Shown here: piece after piece, positions 16,461 through 25,564 of the stretch
Position numbering within the stretch: position 1 is the stretch's first letter
Layout: every line of letters starts with the position of its first letter
NCBI GenBank assembly: GCA_963747555.1
Contig: CAVVFZ010000014.1
Coordinates: forward strand, 124,001 to 188,000
Length of the DNA: 64,000 bases
Direction: 5' to 3'
Source of the DNA: DUZB01 sp963747555
GTDB taxonomy: Bacteria > Desulfobacterota > DSM-4660 > Desulfatiglandales > Desulfatiglandaceae
The notes under the pieces: generated by a model
Seen by the model: the letters and a program-made list of their open reading frames with translations, nothing else
Databases searched by the model: none
What the model was told of the DNA's origin: nothing
Position numbers and translations under genes: made by a program

Positions 16461-17990
16461 CTATCTCACCATCTTCCGGTCCAGTGTCCGGTACTGAATG
16501 GCTTCTGCTATGTGGGGAGAACGGATATGGGGGCTTTCTTCCAGGTCGGCGATGGTCCTGGCAATTTTGAGGATCCGGGCATGGGCCCTGGCGCTCAGGC
16601 CGAATTTTTCCATGGCCTTTTCCAGAAGAGCGCTTGATTGGGCATCAATGGGGCAGTATTCGCGGATGTGCCGGCTGTTCATTCTGGCGTTTGTGAGGAT
16701 TTTCGTTCGGGAAAATCGTTTTGCCTGAATTTTCCGGGCATTCAGGACCCGTTTCAGGATCTGGGCTGAGGAAACCCCGTCTTCTTTGCTGGAAAGATCT
16801 TTGTAAGGGACGGAAGGCACTTCCAGATGGATGTCGATCCGGTCCATGAGGGGTCCGGAAATCTTCGCCCGATATTTCCTGATCTGTATGTGGGAGCAGG
16901 AACAATCCCTTTTTGGGTCGGTCAAAAAACCGCACGGACAAGGGTTCATGGCCGCCACAAGCATGAATTGGGCGGGATAGACCACCGTGAAATTGGCCCG
17001 CGATATGATTACCTCGCCGTCCTCTATGGGTTGTCTGAGGACTTCCAGGACATTTCGGCGGAATTCCGGCAATTCATCCAAAAAAAGCACGCCATTGTGC
17101 GCCATGCTCACCTGACCGGGTTTTGGGTTTTGCCCTCCGCCGATCAGACCCGCATCGGATATGGTATGGTGAGGCGCACGGAACGGTCTTTGTGTGATCA
17201 GGCCGGAACCGGACGGCATGAGTCCCAGGACGCTGTAAACCTTGGATGTGTCCAGGGCCTCTTGAAAAGTCAGTTCAGGGAGAATAGTGGGAAGCCTCTT
17301 TGCCAGCATGGTCTTCCCCGATCCGGGAGGACCGACCATGATCAGATTGTGCTCACCTGCTGCAGATATTTCAATGGCTCTTTTGGCGTTTTCCTGCCCC
17401 TGAACGTCTTTGAAATCGAGATCAAAGCTGCAATCATGAAAAAAAGGATTATCTTTCAACTGCACGGGGGTAAGTTTCTGAATGCCTCTGAGGGCGCCGA
17501 TGATCTCTGCAAGCGAGCCGACAGGAAAAACTTCTATACCTTCCACAACCGCTGCTTCAGGGGCATTTTCTTTTGGAAGAAAGATGCCCTTGTATTCAAG
17601 GTCTCTGGCTGTTATGGCTACAGGTAAAACTCCCTTCACCGGTCTTACCATGCCGTCGAGGGCCAGTTCCCCCAGGAAAAGGTACGAGGAATAGGAATCC
17701 CTTTGAACCAATCCTGTGGCGGCAAGTATTCCGATGGCTATAGGAAGGTCAAAGGCGGAACCTTCTTTTTTTACGTCCGCCGGGGCCAGGTTGACGGTAA
17801 TCCGGTCCGCGGGAAAATGGTACCCTGAGTTCTTGATGGCGGCCTTTACCCGCTCCTTGCTTTCTCTTACGGCCCCTTCGGGAAGGCCGACAGTCGAGAA
17901 TGAGGGGAGTCCCTGCGAAATATCCACTTCAACTTCTACCACATAAGCGTCTATTCCTGTAAGAGCGCTGCTGAAGACTTTGGATAACAT
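16461..17990 (-). CDS. comM: ComM/YifB family magnesium chelatase-like AAA+ ATPase
   Basis: 509-residue hexameric DNA helicase family that helps branch migration in natural transformation. N-terminal Lon-like domain (LSKVFSSALTGIDAYVVEVEVD start), Walker A GPPGSGKTML, Walker B GVLFLDELPEF, arginine-rich RPFRAPHHTISDAGL, and the C-terminal Mg-chelatase tail ending IAEAIQYRTLDRK. The frame opens at 18062, but the family starts at MLSKVF, so 17990 is chosen; the ribosome site is weak. Upstream lies an end fragment of the MITE-like repeat. A ComM C-terminal remnant also exists at about 2700. Confidence 0.93.
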   Translation of the reverse strand: MLSKVFSSALTGIDAYVVEVEVDISQGLPSFSTVGLPEGAVRESKERVKAAIKNSGYHFPADRITVNLAPADVKKEGSAFDLPIAIGILAATGLVQRDSYSSYLFLGELALDGMVRPVKGVLPVAITARDLEYKGIFLPKENAPEAAVVEGIEVFPVGSLAEIIGALRGIQKLTPVQLKDNPFFHDCSFDLDFKDVQGQENAKRAIEISAAGEHNLIMVGPPGSGKTMLAKRLPTILPELTFQEALDTSKVYSVLGLMPSGSGLITQRPFRAPHHTISDAGLIGGGQNPKPGQVSMAHNGVLFLDELPEFRRNVLEVLRQPIEDGEVIISRANFTVVYPAQFMLVAAMNPCPCGFLTDPKRDCSCSHIQIRKYRAKISGPLMDRIDIHLEVPSVPYKDLSSKEDGVSSAQILKRVLNARKIQAKRFSRTKILTNARMNSRHIREYCPIDAQSSALLEKAMEKFGLSARAHARILKIARTIADLEESPHIRSPHIAEAIQYRTLDRKMVR

Positions 17991-18002
17991 AAGGGGTTTG
18001 TT

Positions 18003-18040
18003 TCCATTCCTGTCAGGGTTTTTGAATAGGATATGAGCCT
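18003..18040. repeat. End fragment of the MITE-like repeat
   Basis: On the minus strand this reads ATATCCTATTCAAAAACCCT and on to GACAGGAATGG, matching the outer end of copy B (GTATCTTATTCAAAATCCCT...) at about 26 of 32 positions. No matching second arm was found, so it is a solo end just upstream of comM. Confidence 0.5.
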
Positions 18041-18272
18041 TTTCAGCTGATTGAGAACACAATCAGGATTTTCAGGCACTTTATCCTTTACTTCTATCAT
18101 AGAGCGACTTATAATACAAAGTTTATTTTATAATGGATTGCCTCATAGTGTTTTGGTTGTAAACCGTAAGATCTGTAAGAGCAAGCAGGTTGTTGATCGG
18201 GAGACTGCTTCTCCTTTTGCTGACTCTTAGGGTTTCTTGAAGTCTTAACTCCTAATTGGCAGGGAGAAAAAT

Positions 18273-18587
18273 ATGGCTCGCATCACCGTTGAAGACTGTC
18301 TTGAAAAAGTGGATAACCGCTTTGGATTAATTCACCTTGCAGCCAAGCGGGTTCGTCAGCTCAGATCTGGCGCGGAACCGCTGGTGGTTTGCAAGAACAA
18401 GGATATTGTAGTTGCACTCAGGGAAATCGCCGCGGGAAAGGTTCATCAGTGGAAAGAATCTGATAGCCTGCCCCTGCCCGAAAATGAGCCGGAACTGTTA
18501 ATCGAAGAATCCCTGACTGATGAGAACACTGAATCCAACGAGGTTCAAGATATAGAGGATTCTGAAAAAGAAACTAAAGAAGATTGA
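18273..18587 (+). CDS. rpoZ: DNA-directed RNA polymerase omega subunit
   Basis: 104-residue omega subunit, which helps assembly and stability of RNA polymerase and carries a ppGpp site in proteobacteria. MARITVEDCLEKVDNRFGLI and the VVALREIAAGKV helix are typical. The acidic tail after residue 70 (many Glu/Asp) is longer than in E. coli (91 residues). GGGAG precedes the ATG. It runs into dnaJ with three bases between stop and ATG. Confidence 0.93.
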   Translation: MARITVEDCLEKVDNRFGLIHLAAKRVRQLRSGAEPLVVCKNKDIVVALREIAAGKVHQWKESDSLPLPENEPELLIEESLTDENTESNEVQDIEDSEKETKED

Positions 18588-18589
18588 CC

Positions 18590-19708
18590 ATGATTAAGAG
18601 AGATTATTATGAGATACTAAGTATCTCCCGGGACTGTCAAGAGGAAGAGATTAAGAGAGCTTACCGAAAGCAGGCCCTTAAATATCATCCGGACAGGAAC
18701 CAGGGGGATAAGGAAGCCGAGGAAAAATTCAAAGAAGCGGCTGAGGCGTATGAGGTCCTCAGGGATAGTGAAAAGCGTAAAATCTATGACCGGTTTGGCC
18801 ATGAAGGTTTGACGGGCAGTGGTTTCAAGGGTTTCAGTGGTTTCGATGACATTTTTTCGAATTTCAGTGATATTTTTGAGGGAGTTTTTGGATTTGGCGG
18901 GGGGGGAGGCCGATCGCGGTCCCGCCAGGGAAACAGCCTCCGTTATGATGTGGAACTCACATTGGAGAAGGCTTTTGAGGGGGTGGAAGAAGAGATAACC
19001 TTTCACAGACTTGATCCGTGCAAGACCTGTGATGGGTCGGGCGCAAAGCCGGGGACGGTTCCACAAACTTGCTCCACGTGTCAGGGCAGAGGGCAGGTCA
19101 TCCGTTCTCAAGGATTTTTCCAAATCAGCTCACCGTGCCCCGTCTGTCACGGACAGGGTGAGATCATTACCGATCCCTGTCCGGATTGCAGAGGCGGCGG
19201 GAAGACGAGAATCGAAAAGACGATCAGTGTGAAAATACCGCCCGGAGTGGAGAACGGTTCTCAAATGCGGATCAGGGGGGAAGGGGAAGTCGGAGAACAC
19301 GGAGGTCCTTCCGGCGATCTTTTCGTCGTTATCCATGTGAAGGAACATGACTTTTTCAGGAGAGACGGAGAGAACCTCGCCTGTCAAATTCCGGTGTCGT
19401 TTGTGCAGGCAGCCCTGGGCGCCAATGTGCCCATTCCTGTCCTCGGCGATGAAAAAGAATACGATTTCGAAATCCCCGCGGGAACACAGCCTGGACAAGT
19501 AATAAGAGTGCAAGGCATGGGGATGCCTGGTTTGCGGGGAATGAGAAGGCGTGGAGATCTGTATGTGGAAGTTATCGTGAAGATCCCCGAGAAATTGAGT
19601 CAACGTCAGACGGAAATCCTACGGGAATTCGCCGATACGGAAAATCTGCCCACGGCATCCAAAAAAAAAGGAAAAGGTTTTTGGAAAAAAATAACGGATA
19701 ATGCCTGA
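18590..19708 (+). CDS. dnaJ: Chaperone DnaJ (Hsp40)
   Basis: 372-residue type I Hsp40, cochaperone of DnaK. J-domain with HPD in KYHPDRNQ (about residue 35), G/F-rich linker (GVFGFGGGGG), zinc-finger region with four CxxCxGxG repeats (CKTCDGSG, CSTCQGRG, CPVCHGQG, CPDCRGGG) and C-terminal substrate-binding domains. The frame starts two codons earlier at TTG 18584, but ATG 18590 matches the family start MIKRDYYEIL. Pairing with rpoZ rather than dnaK/grpE is notable. It may be one of several DnaJ paralogues. Confidence 0.95.
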   Translation: MIKRDYYEILSISRDCQEEEIKRAYRKQALKYHPDRNQGDKEAEEKFKEAAEAYEVLRDSEKRKIYDRFGHEGLTGSGFKGFSGFDDIFSNFSDIFEGVFGFGGGGGRSRSRQGNSLRYDVELTLEKAFEGVEEEITFHRLDPCKTCDGSGAKPGTVPQTCSTCQGRGQVIRSQGFFQISSPCPVCHGQGEIITDPCPDCRGGGKTRIEKTISVKIPPGVENGSQMRIRGEGEVGEHGGPSGDLFVVIHVKEHDFFRRDGENLACQIPVSFVQAALGANVPIPVLGDEKEYDFEIPAGTQPGQVIRVQGMGMPGLRGMRRRGDLYVEVIVKIPEKLSQRQTEILREFADTENLPTASKKKGKGFWKKITDNA

Positions 19709-19788
19709 CCGGAACGCTCTTCAAATTCCGGGTGTTTAAGTGTAGAATCTGAAATCTGCTGGTTCCTGATTCAAACAAGGAGCACGAG

Positions 19789-20154
19789 ATGTTAACCAAA
19801 GAGCAATATGATTATTTTAAGGACCTTCTGAACGAAACATTGGATCGGTTGCTGGATGAGGCAAACAGAACGGTCAGCGGGATGACGGATTATGGCGAGA
19901 CATTCCCTGATCCTACGGACAGGGCAACGCTTGAATCGGAAAGAAATTTCACGCTTCGGATTCGAGATCGTGAAAGAAGACTGATTTCAAAAATCAAGGA
20001 AGCACTCGACAGGTTGGATCAAGGTTCATTCGGGGTTTGCGAAGAATGTGGAGATGATATCGGTATGAAGAGGCTAAAGGCAAGACCGGTAACCACGCTA
20101 TGCATAAAATGCAAACAGAGCCAGGAAAGCGATGAAAAGCTTAAGGGGCTTTAA
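19789..20154 (+). CDS. dksA: DksA/TraR-type zinc-finger regulator
   Basis: 121-residue DksA family protein that binds the secondary channel of RNA polymerase and works with ppGpp. A coiled-coil N-terminal half carries the tip acids (DPTDRATLESE, about residue 42-52), followed by the C4 zinc finger GVCEECG...CIKCK with all four cysteines. It follows dnaJ by 80 bp, and rpoZ lies just upstream, so two ppGpp-related polymerase partners are encoded side by side. A terminator-like structure lies 180 bp downstream. Confidence 0.9.
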   Translation: MLTKEQYDYFKDLLNETLDRLLDEANRTVSGMTDYGETFPDPTDRATLESERNFTLRIRDRERRLISKIKEALDRLDQGSFGVCEECGDDIGMKRLKARPVTTLCIKCKQSQESDEKLKGL

Positions 20155-20256
20155 TCCGTTGTTATTTCTTTTTTGATGTTACCGCATGGCTCGACAACGT
20201 CGTGTGATTATGCAGCTAACGGCTGAATACTAAAAGCGTTTTTTTGCTGAAATTCA

Positions 20257-20366
20257 GGTGAGGAAGGGGAGGGCATCCACGAATGTTCAGCGAACCTTTC
20301 GGTGCGCGGAGTTACGGAAAAATCCCTTCACAGGCCGGCTCGATTGGATGCCCGGCCTTTTTTTTG
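20257..20366 (+). ncRNA. Candidate structured RNA ending in an intrinsic terminator
   Basis: GTGAGGAAGGGG (20257-20268) can pair with CCCTTCAC (20324-20331), enclosing small hairpins such as GTTC/GAAC and AACC/GGT. Directly after comes AGGCCGG (20332-20338) paired with CCGGCCT (20352-20358) and a run of eight T. The whole looks like a ~105-nt RNA or leader followed by a Rho-independent terminator, 130 bp before the next gene. I do not recognise a known riboswitch family. It could equally be the end of the dksA transcript. Confidence 0.4.
20332..20366 (+). terminator. Intrinsic terminator
   Basis: 7-bp GC-rich stem AGGCCGG/CCGGCCT (20332-20338 with 20352-20358), 13-base loop, then T8. It would end transcripts from rpoZ-dnaJ-dksA or act as an attenuator ahead of the DHH-CBS-PAP gene. 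Confidence 0.75.
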
Positions 20367-20494
20367 CCGGAAAAGTGGTCCTACCAGTATGCATGCACTC
20401 TCGGGGACATCAGAGCCTTACTTTTGCCGACATAACCCCCTATAGAAGAGATGTCACTCAGGATATGGCACCAGGACGTGAACTTGAAGGAAGT

Positions 20495-23200
20495 ATGAAA
20501 ACCGCCCAGAACAAAAATTCCGGAAAGAAACGTTTGCAGCACAAGATACACAGAGAGGTGATCACGACCCATATCAATGCCGATTTTGACGCCCTTTCCT
20601 CCATGCTTGCAGCAAGCAAGCTATACCCGGAGGCTGCTCTTGTTTTTCCGGGATCCCATGAAAAAAATCTCAGGAATTTCTTCATCCATTCCACTTCCTA
20701 TCTTTTCAATTTTGCCAAACTGAAACAGATTTCTTTGGCCCATATCGAGAGGCTGATCCTGGTAGACACCCGGCAGAAAAGCAGAATTGGTCCGTTTGCG
20801 GAGGTAGCTGAAAAAAAAGGGGTTGATGTCCATATTTACGATCATCATCCCGATTCTGACGATGATATCCATGGAAATTTCGAGATTATCAGGAAGACCG
20901 GTTCCGCAACCGCCTTGCTGACGAAAATCCTCAGGGAAAAGGACATTTCCATAACTCCGGATGAGGCCACCATCATGTGTCTTGGCATCCATGAGGATAC
21001 CGGTTCGTTCACGTTTTCTTCCACAACCCCGGAAGATTATGATGCGGGGGGATGGCTGGCATCCAAGGGTGCGGACCACAACATGATATCCGACATGCTT
21101 ACCCGTGAACTGACTACGCAGCAGTTATGGCTTTTAAATGATCTGACCAAATCTGCTGCCGCACATATCATTAACGGCATTGAAATTATCGTTACCAAGG
21201 TCATCAGCGATGAATACGTGGGGGATTTCGCGGTTCTTGTACATAAGTTGATGGAAATGGAAAATCTTAATGTGGTTTTTGCCATGGCGCAGATGGAGAA
21301 CCGCATCTACCTCGTGGCGAGAAGTCGTCTGGAAGAGGTAAACGCCGCGGAAATCGCCATGGCATTCGGAGGGGGAGGGCATCCGCAGGCTGCTTCCGCC
21401 ACCATAAAAAATCAGACACTGATCCAGGTGGAAGAATCTCTGGTGACTCTATTGAAAAGCCGGGTCTATTTTGCCAGAAAAGCCAGGGATATGATGTCTT
21501 CTCCTGTTATTCAGGTCTCTTCCGGAGACAAGGTCAAACATGCCTCCGAACTTATGACTCGTTATAATATTAATGTCCTTTTAGTGGTTGATGACGACCA
21601 TCTGAAAGGATATATTACGCGCCAGATCGTTGAAAAGGTGATCTATTTCGGACTCGGGGATCTCAAGGTGCAGGATTATATGAATATCGAATTTTCCATC
21701 GTTGATCCCAATTTTCCACTGAGAGAAGTACAGGAACTCATTATAGGCAGCAAACAGCGAATTCTCCCCGTGGTTGAAAAAGACCATCTCCTCGGAGTGA
21801 TCACCAGGACGGACCTGTTGAATATTCTGGTGGGGACCCCGTCCATCCCTGATTTTCTTTATGATTCCAAAACGAATTACCATTTCATTCGAAGCAAAAA
21901 TGTAAGCAGGATGATAGAGGAATCTCTTCCGGATAGAGTCAGCAAGCTCCTCGTAGATATCGGGAGGGTTGCGGATCTCTTAGGGTTTAACTGTTATATC
22001 GTGGGAGGCCTGGTTCGCGATATCTTTCTGAAGCGAGAAAACCTGGATGTAGATATTGTGATTGAAGGGGACGGAATAAAGTTTGCGGCGGAATTTGCAA
22101 AACATCATCCCATTCGGGTCAGGACCCATAAAAAATTCGGTACTGCGGTAATGATCTTTCCAGACGGTTTTAAAGTGGATGTGGCAACGGCGAGAATTGA
22201 ATATTACGAAGCGCCCGGAGCGCCTCCCATTGTTGAAACAAGTTCCCTGAAACTTGATCTATACCGCCGAGACTTTACCATCAATACCCTTGCCGTAAAA
22301 CTCAACAACGGGCATTTTGGAAACCTCATCGATTACTTTGGCGCACAAAAGGATTTAAAAGACAGGATGCTCAGGGTCCTCCACAATTTAAGTTTCGTGG
22401 AAGATCCCACTCGCATGCTCCGCGCGGTGAGGTTTGAGCAGCGGTTCGGCTTTACCATTGGAAAACTGACCCTGGCACTCCTGAGCAATGCGGCCAGAAT
22501 GGACTGGATCAAGAGCCCGGCATCCAAACGCATTCTTCAGGAACTCAAACTGATTCTGATGGAGAAAGATCCCTTGAATGCCTTGAGCAGGCTGTCTGAA
22601 TTGGATCTTCTTCAATTTATTTCACCGGAAATAAAGCTTGAAAAAGCGCATTTGGATCTCCTTCAAGAAATCGAGAAGGTCATTGCATGGTATGTCCGGC
22701 TTTATCTCGATCAGCCACTGGAACAGTGGAAGATATACTGGTACGGATTGACCAGCGCATTAAGCGAGGAAACCCTGGATCAGTTGAACAAAGAACTGGA
22801 AATGCCGGACTACAGCCGGTCGAAACCGGTTTCTCAAAGAGAGCAGGAAAACGATATCCTTGACCAGCTTTACCGATTCGAAGGGACCGATTATCAACTT
22901 TACACAATACTTCTGTCCTATGATACGGAAAAACTGCTTTATCTCATGGCAAAGACACGAAATGAAAAGACAAAGAGATTGATTTCCAGCTATTTTACCA
23001 GGTTGAAAGGAGAAAAGATCTACCTGACGGGAAAGGACCTGATCCGGATGGGGTTTGAATCCGGACCGATTTTCAGGGAGATTTTTGAACGGCTTCTCGA
23101 AGCCCGCCTGAACGACATTACCAAGACATGGGATGATGAGAGGCAATTTGTACTGGAAAAGTATGGAGATCGATTAATTTCTAACGAACTCAAGATTTAA
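20495..23200 (+). CDS. DHH/CBS/poly(A) polymerase-type tRNA nucleotidyltransferase fusion
   Basis: 901-residue multidomain protein. N-terminal DHH phosphoesterase (YDHHPDSDDD near residue 115) with DHHA1 (GGGGHPQAAS near 291), two CBS domains (about 330-455), then a class II nucleotidyltransferase head (GGLVRD near 503 and catalytic LDVDIV near 517) and tRNA-binding C-terminal helices. This architecture is known in several bacteria as an A-adding or CCA-adding enzyme with an added DHH phosphodiesterase module. Start: ATG 20495 after GAAGGA; the frame is open back to 20258 through the terminator region, which is unlikely to be coding. Confidence 0.88.
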   Translation: MKTAQNKNSGKKRLQHKIHREVITTHINADFDALSSMLAASKLYPEAALVFPGSHEKNLRNFFIHSTSYLFNFAKLKQISLAHIERLILVDTRQKSRIGPFAEVAEKKGVDVHIYDHHPDSDDDIHGNFEIIRKTGSATALLTKILREKDISITPDEATIMCLGIHEDTGSFTFSSTTPEDYDAGGWLASKGADHNMISDMLTRELTTQQLWLLNDLTKSAAAHIINGIEIIVTKVISDEYVGDFAVLVHKLMEMENLNVVFAMAQMENRIYLVARSRLEEVNAAEIAMAFGGGGHPQAASATIKNQTLIQVEESLVTLLKSRVYFARKARDMMSSPVIQVSSGDKVKHASELMTRYNINVLLVVDDDHLKGYITRQIVEKVIYFGLGDLKVQDYMNIEFSIVDPNFPLREVQELIIGSKQRILPVVEKDHLLGVITRTDLLNILVGTPSIPDFLYDSKTNYHFIRSKNVSRMIEESLPDRVSKLLVDIGRVADLLGFNCYIVGGLVRDIFLKRENLDVDIVIEGDGIKFAAEFAKHHPIRVRTHKKFGTAVMIFPDGFKVDVATARIEYYEAPGAPPIVETSSLKLDLYRRDFTINTLAVKLNNGHFGNLIDYFGAQKDLKDRMLRVLHNLSFVEDPTRMLRAVRFEQRFGFTIGKLTLALLSNAARMDWIKSPASKRILQELKLILMEKDPLNALSRLSELDLLQFISPEIKLEKAHLDLLQEIEKVIAWYVRLYLDQPLEQWKIYWYGLTSALSEETLDQLNKELEMPDYSRSKPVSQREQENDILDQLYRFEGTDYQLYTILLSYDTEKLLYLMAKTRNEKTKRLISSYFTRLKGEKIYLTGKDLIRMGFESGPIFREIFERLLEARLNDITKTWDDERQFVLEKYGDRLISNELKI

Positions 23201-23222
23201 ACCAAAGGGGGAAAGTTGTAGG

Positions 23223-24206
23223 ATGAAAAAAGGAAAGATTGTAAGTGGCATGAGACCGACGGGAAAGCTGCATCTCGGACATTTGCACGGAGCGCTCCTC
23301 AACTGGAAAAAGCTTCAGGAGGAGTACCAATGCTATTATTTTATCGCGGACTGGCACGCGCTGACCACGGAGTACGCACATCCGGAAATCATCCGGGAAA
23401 GCAGATATGAAATGATAGCAGACTGGATTTCCATCGGGCTCGATCCCGAAGAATCCGTATTTTTTATCCAGTCCGAAATCAAGGAACACACGGAGCTTCA
23501 TCTGATTCTTTCCATGATTACTCCGTTGTCCTGGTTGGAAAGAAACCCCACCTACAAGGAACAACTCACGGAACTGGTCAAAAAGGAGATCGCGACGTAT
23601 GGATTTCTGGGGTATCCTGTCCTTCAGGCCGCGGATATCCTCATGTACAAGGCCAATGGCGTGCCCGTGGGGGAAGACCAGGCGCCCCATGTTGAACTTA
23701 CAAGGGAAATTGCGCGACGTTTTAACCATCTCTATGGAGAAGTCTTTCCCGTCCCCGACACACTTCTTGCGCCTACGTCCAAACTGCTTGGAATCGACAG
23801 ACGCAAAATGAGCAAGAGTTATGGCAATGCGATCGACCTGACCGATTCTGCAAAAGAGGTTGATGCCAAGGTTTCCCGGATGGTTACCGATCCCCAGAGG
23901 GCCAGAAAGACTGACCCCGGCGACCCGGATGTCTGCAATGTTTACACCCTTCATGAAATCTATTCGGATGCTTCGGATGTGGAAGAGATCAATAAGTCCT
24001 GCCGAAAAGCCGGGATCGGGTGTGTGGAGTGCAAGAAGAAAATGGCGGCCAGTTTGAAGATGGGCCTGGGGCCCATTTGGGAGAAGAGAAAAGCGCTGGG
24101 CGAAAATATGAACAAAGTTGAGGAAATCGTTGCGGAAGGAAATAGAAAAGCAAGGGCGGTTGCAGTGGATACCATGGCGCAGGTGAGAGAGGCGTTAAAG
24201 ATATAG
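23223..24206 (+). CDS. trpS: Tryptophanyl-tRNA synthetase
   Basis: 327-residue class Ic synthetase charging tRNA-Trp. The HIGH-type signature is KLHLGHLHGAL near residue 15-25 and KMSKS is intact (RRKMSKSYGN near 198). AAGGGGGAAAG precedes the ATG. Length and order are normal. It forms a tight cluster with scpA and scpB downstream (16 bp gap), a common arrangement. Confidence 0.95.
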   Translation: MKKGKIVSGMRPTGKLHLGHLHGALLNWKKLQEEYQCYYFIADWHALTTEYAHPEIIRESRYEMIADWISIGLDPEESVFFIQSEIKEHTELHLILSMITPLSWLERNPTYKEQLTELVKKEIATYGFLGYPVLQAADILMYKANGVPVGEDQAPHVELTREIARRFNHLYGEVFPVPDTLLAPTSKLLGIDRRKMSKSYGNAIDLTDSAKEVDAKVSRMVTDPQRARKTDPGDPDVCNVYTLHEIYSDASDVEEINKSCRKAGIGCVECKKKMAASLKMGLGPIWEKRKALGENMNKVEEIVAEGNRKARAVAVDTMAQVREALKI

Positions 24207-24221
24207 CAGTGATGGAGCCCC

Positions 24222-24950
24222 ATGGAATATGAGGTGAAATTAGAGATTTTCGAAGGACCTCTGGATTTGCTGATCCATCTGATCAACAAGAATGAGGTGG
24301 ATATCTTCGATATTCCCATCTCTAAAATTACCGACCAATATCTGGAATACCTGGATATGATGGAGGCCCTGAATGTCAGTGTAGCGGGTGATTTTCTGGT
24401 CATGGCCTCCACCCTTATTCACATAAAATCGAAGACCCTGCTGCCCAATGTGGGCGATACGGATGAAGAGGAAGACCCGCGCCTCGAAATTGCGCGGCCT
24501 CTTCTTGAATATATGCAGTTAAAGGAAAAGGCGCAGGAACTCGCGGAAAGAAACCTGCTGGGGAGGGACGTCTTTACCAGGCAGGAATCAGTCCGTTCAA
24601 AACAATTGCTCAAGGGGGAAGAGGTACCGCTTGATGTGAGCCTGTTTCAGCTGATGGATGCATTCCGGCAAATCATGGATCAGCGCCGGCCCGGCGCCGG
24701 CATGCATATCCAATCCGAGAAATGGAGCATTAAGGAAAAATCCCAATATATTCTGGATACCCTCAGGAAGAAGAACACCATTTTTTTCCATGAGCTCTTT
24801 GATACGGAAGGGACGGCCTCCGAATTCATCGTAACCTTTCTGGCCCTTCTGGAACTCGTGCATGTCGGATTTATCAAGGTTTTCCAGGCCTCCTATAAGA
24901 GTGATATCAAGCTGATGGCCTGTTTTGAAAACGGCGGGGAGGTTTCTTGA
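24222..24950 (+). CDS. scpA: Segregation and condensation protein A
   Basis: 242-residue kleisin subunit of the Smc-ScpAB chromosome condensation complex. The N-terminal YEVKLEIFEGPLDLLIHLI is the ScpA signature that binds the Smc neck; the C-terminal winged helix (FHELFD...TFLALLELVHVG) binds the Smc head. It starts 15 bp after trpS and overlaps scpB as TGATG. Confidence 0.95.
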   Translation: MEYEVKLEIFEGPLDLLIHLINKNEVDIFDIPISKITDQYLEYLDMMEALNVSVAGDFLVMASTLIHIKSKTLLPNVGDTDEEEDPRLEIARPLLEYMQLKEKAQELAERNLLGRDVFTRQESVRSKQLLKGEEVPLDVSLFQLMDAFRQIMDQRRPGAGMHIQSEKWSIKEKSQYILDTLRKKNTIFFHELFDTEGTASEFIVTFLALLELVHVGFIKVFQASYKSDIKLMACFENGGEVS

Positions 24951-25543
24951 TGGACAAACCGTTGAAGTTGATCCTTGAGGCCCTCCTGTTTGCTTCCTCC
25001 GACCCATTGAGCGAGCGGGAGATCAAGAACTGCCTTCCGGAGATATCCTTGTCGGAGATCAAGACTGCGCTGGTTGAACTTCAGGACGACTATAGAAGCA
25101 TGGACCGAAGCTTTACCGTCGAAGAGGTGGCGGAGGGATTTCATATGAGAACGAAATCATTTTATGCTCCGTACATACTGAAAATGTTGCGGGACTCGCC
25201 TACGCGTCTGTCTCGTGCAGCCCTGGAAACCCTGTCGATCGTTGCCTACAAGCAACCGGTCATCCGTCAGGAAATTGAAAGAATTCGCGGCGTGGATGCC
25301 GGTGGTGTTCTTCGTGCGCTCCTGGAAAAAAATCTGGTCCGGATCATGGGCAGGAAGGCCATCCCGGGAAGGCCGCTCATTTATGGAACGACCCGGAAAT
25401 TTCTTGAAGTATTTGATTTGAAAGATCTGGACTCGTTGCCAAAATTAAAGGAAATCAGCGATTTTATCCCTTCCATGGAAGCCATGCATCAAAGCTCGAA
25501 TTCGGAGGAAGGAGACCAGGAAGTTGGGGAGGAATCGGAGTAA
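24950..25543 (+). CDS. scpB: Segregation and condensation protein B
   Basis: 197-residue ScpB with tandem winged helices. LEALLFASSDPLSEREI and the later LSRAALETLSIVAYKQPVIR...IRGVD block are diagnostic. It dimerises and binds ScpA. The ATG lies inside the scpA stop (TGATG). The C-terminal tail from about residue 180 is acidic and probably disordered. MITE-like copy B begins 21 bp after the stop. Confidence 0.94.
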   Translation: MDKPLKLILEALLFASSDPLSEREIKNCLPEISLSEIKTALVELQDDYRSMDRSFTVEEVAEGFHMRTKSFYAPYILKMLRDSPTRLSRAALETLSIVAYKQPVIRQEIERIRGVDAGGVLRALLEKNLVRIMGRKAIPGRPLIYGTTRKFLEVFDLKDLDSLPKLKEISDFIPSMEAMHQSSNSEEGDQEVGEESE

Positions 25544-25564
25544 GTCCTGCAAATGGCACGTCGT

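Noticed and set aside
16827..17627. 266-codon plus-strand frame opposite comM
   Set aside because: ComM has Walker motifs and full length; the opposite frame has no recognisable domain.
20160..20370. Region tested by eye as 6S RNA, SRP RNA or c-di-GMP/fluoride riboswitch
   Set aside because: None of the core consensus sequences of these families is present; kept only as an unassigned candidate.
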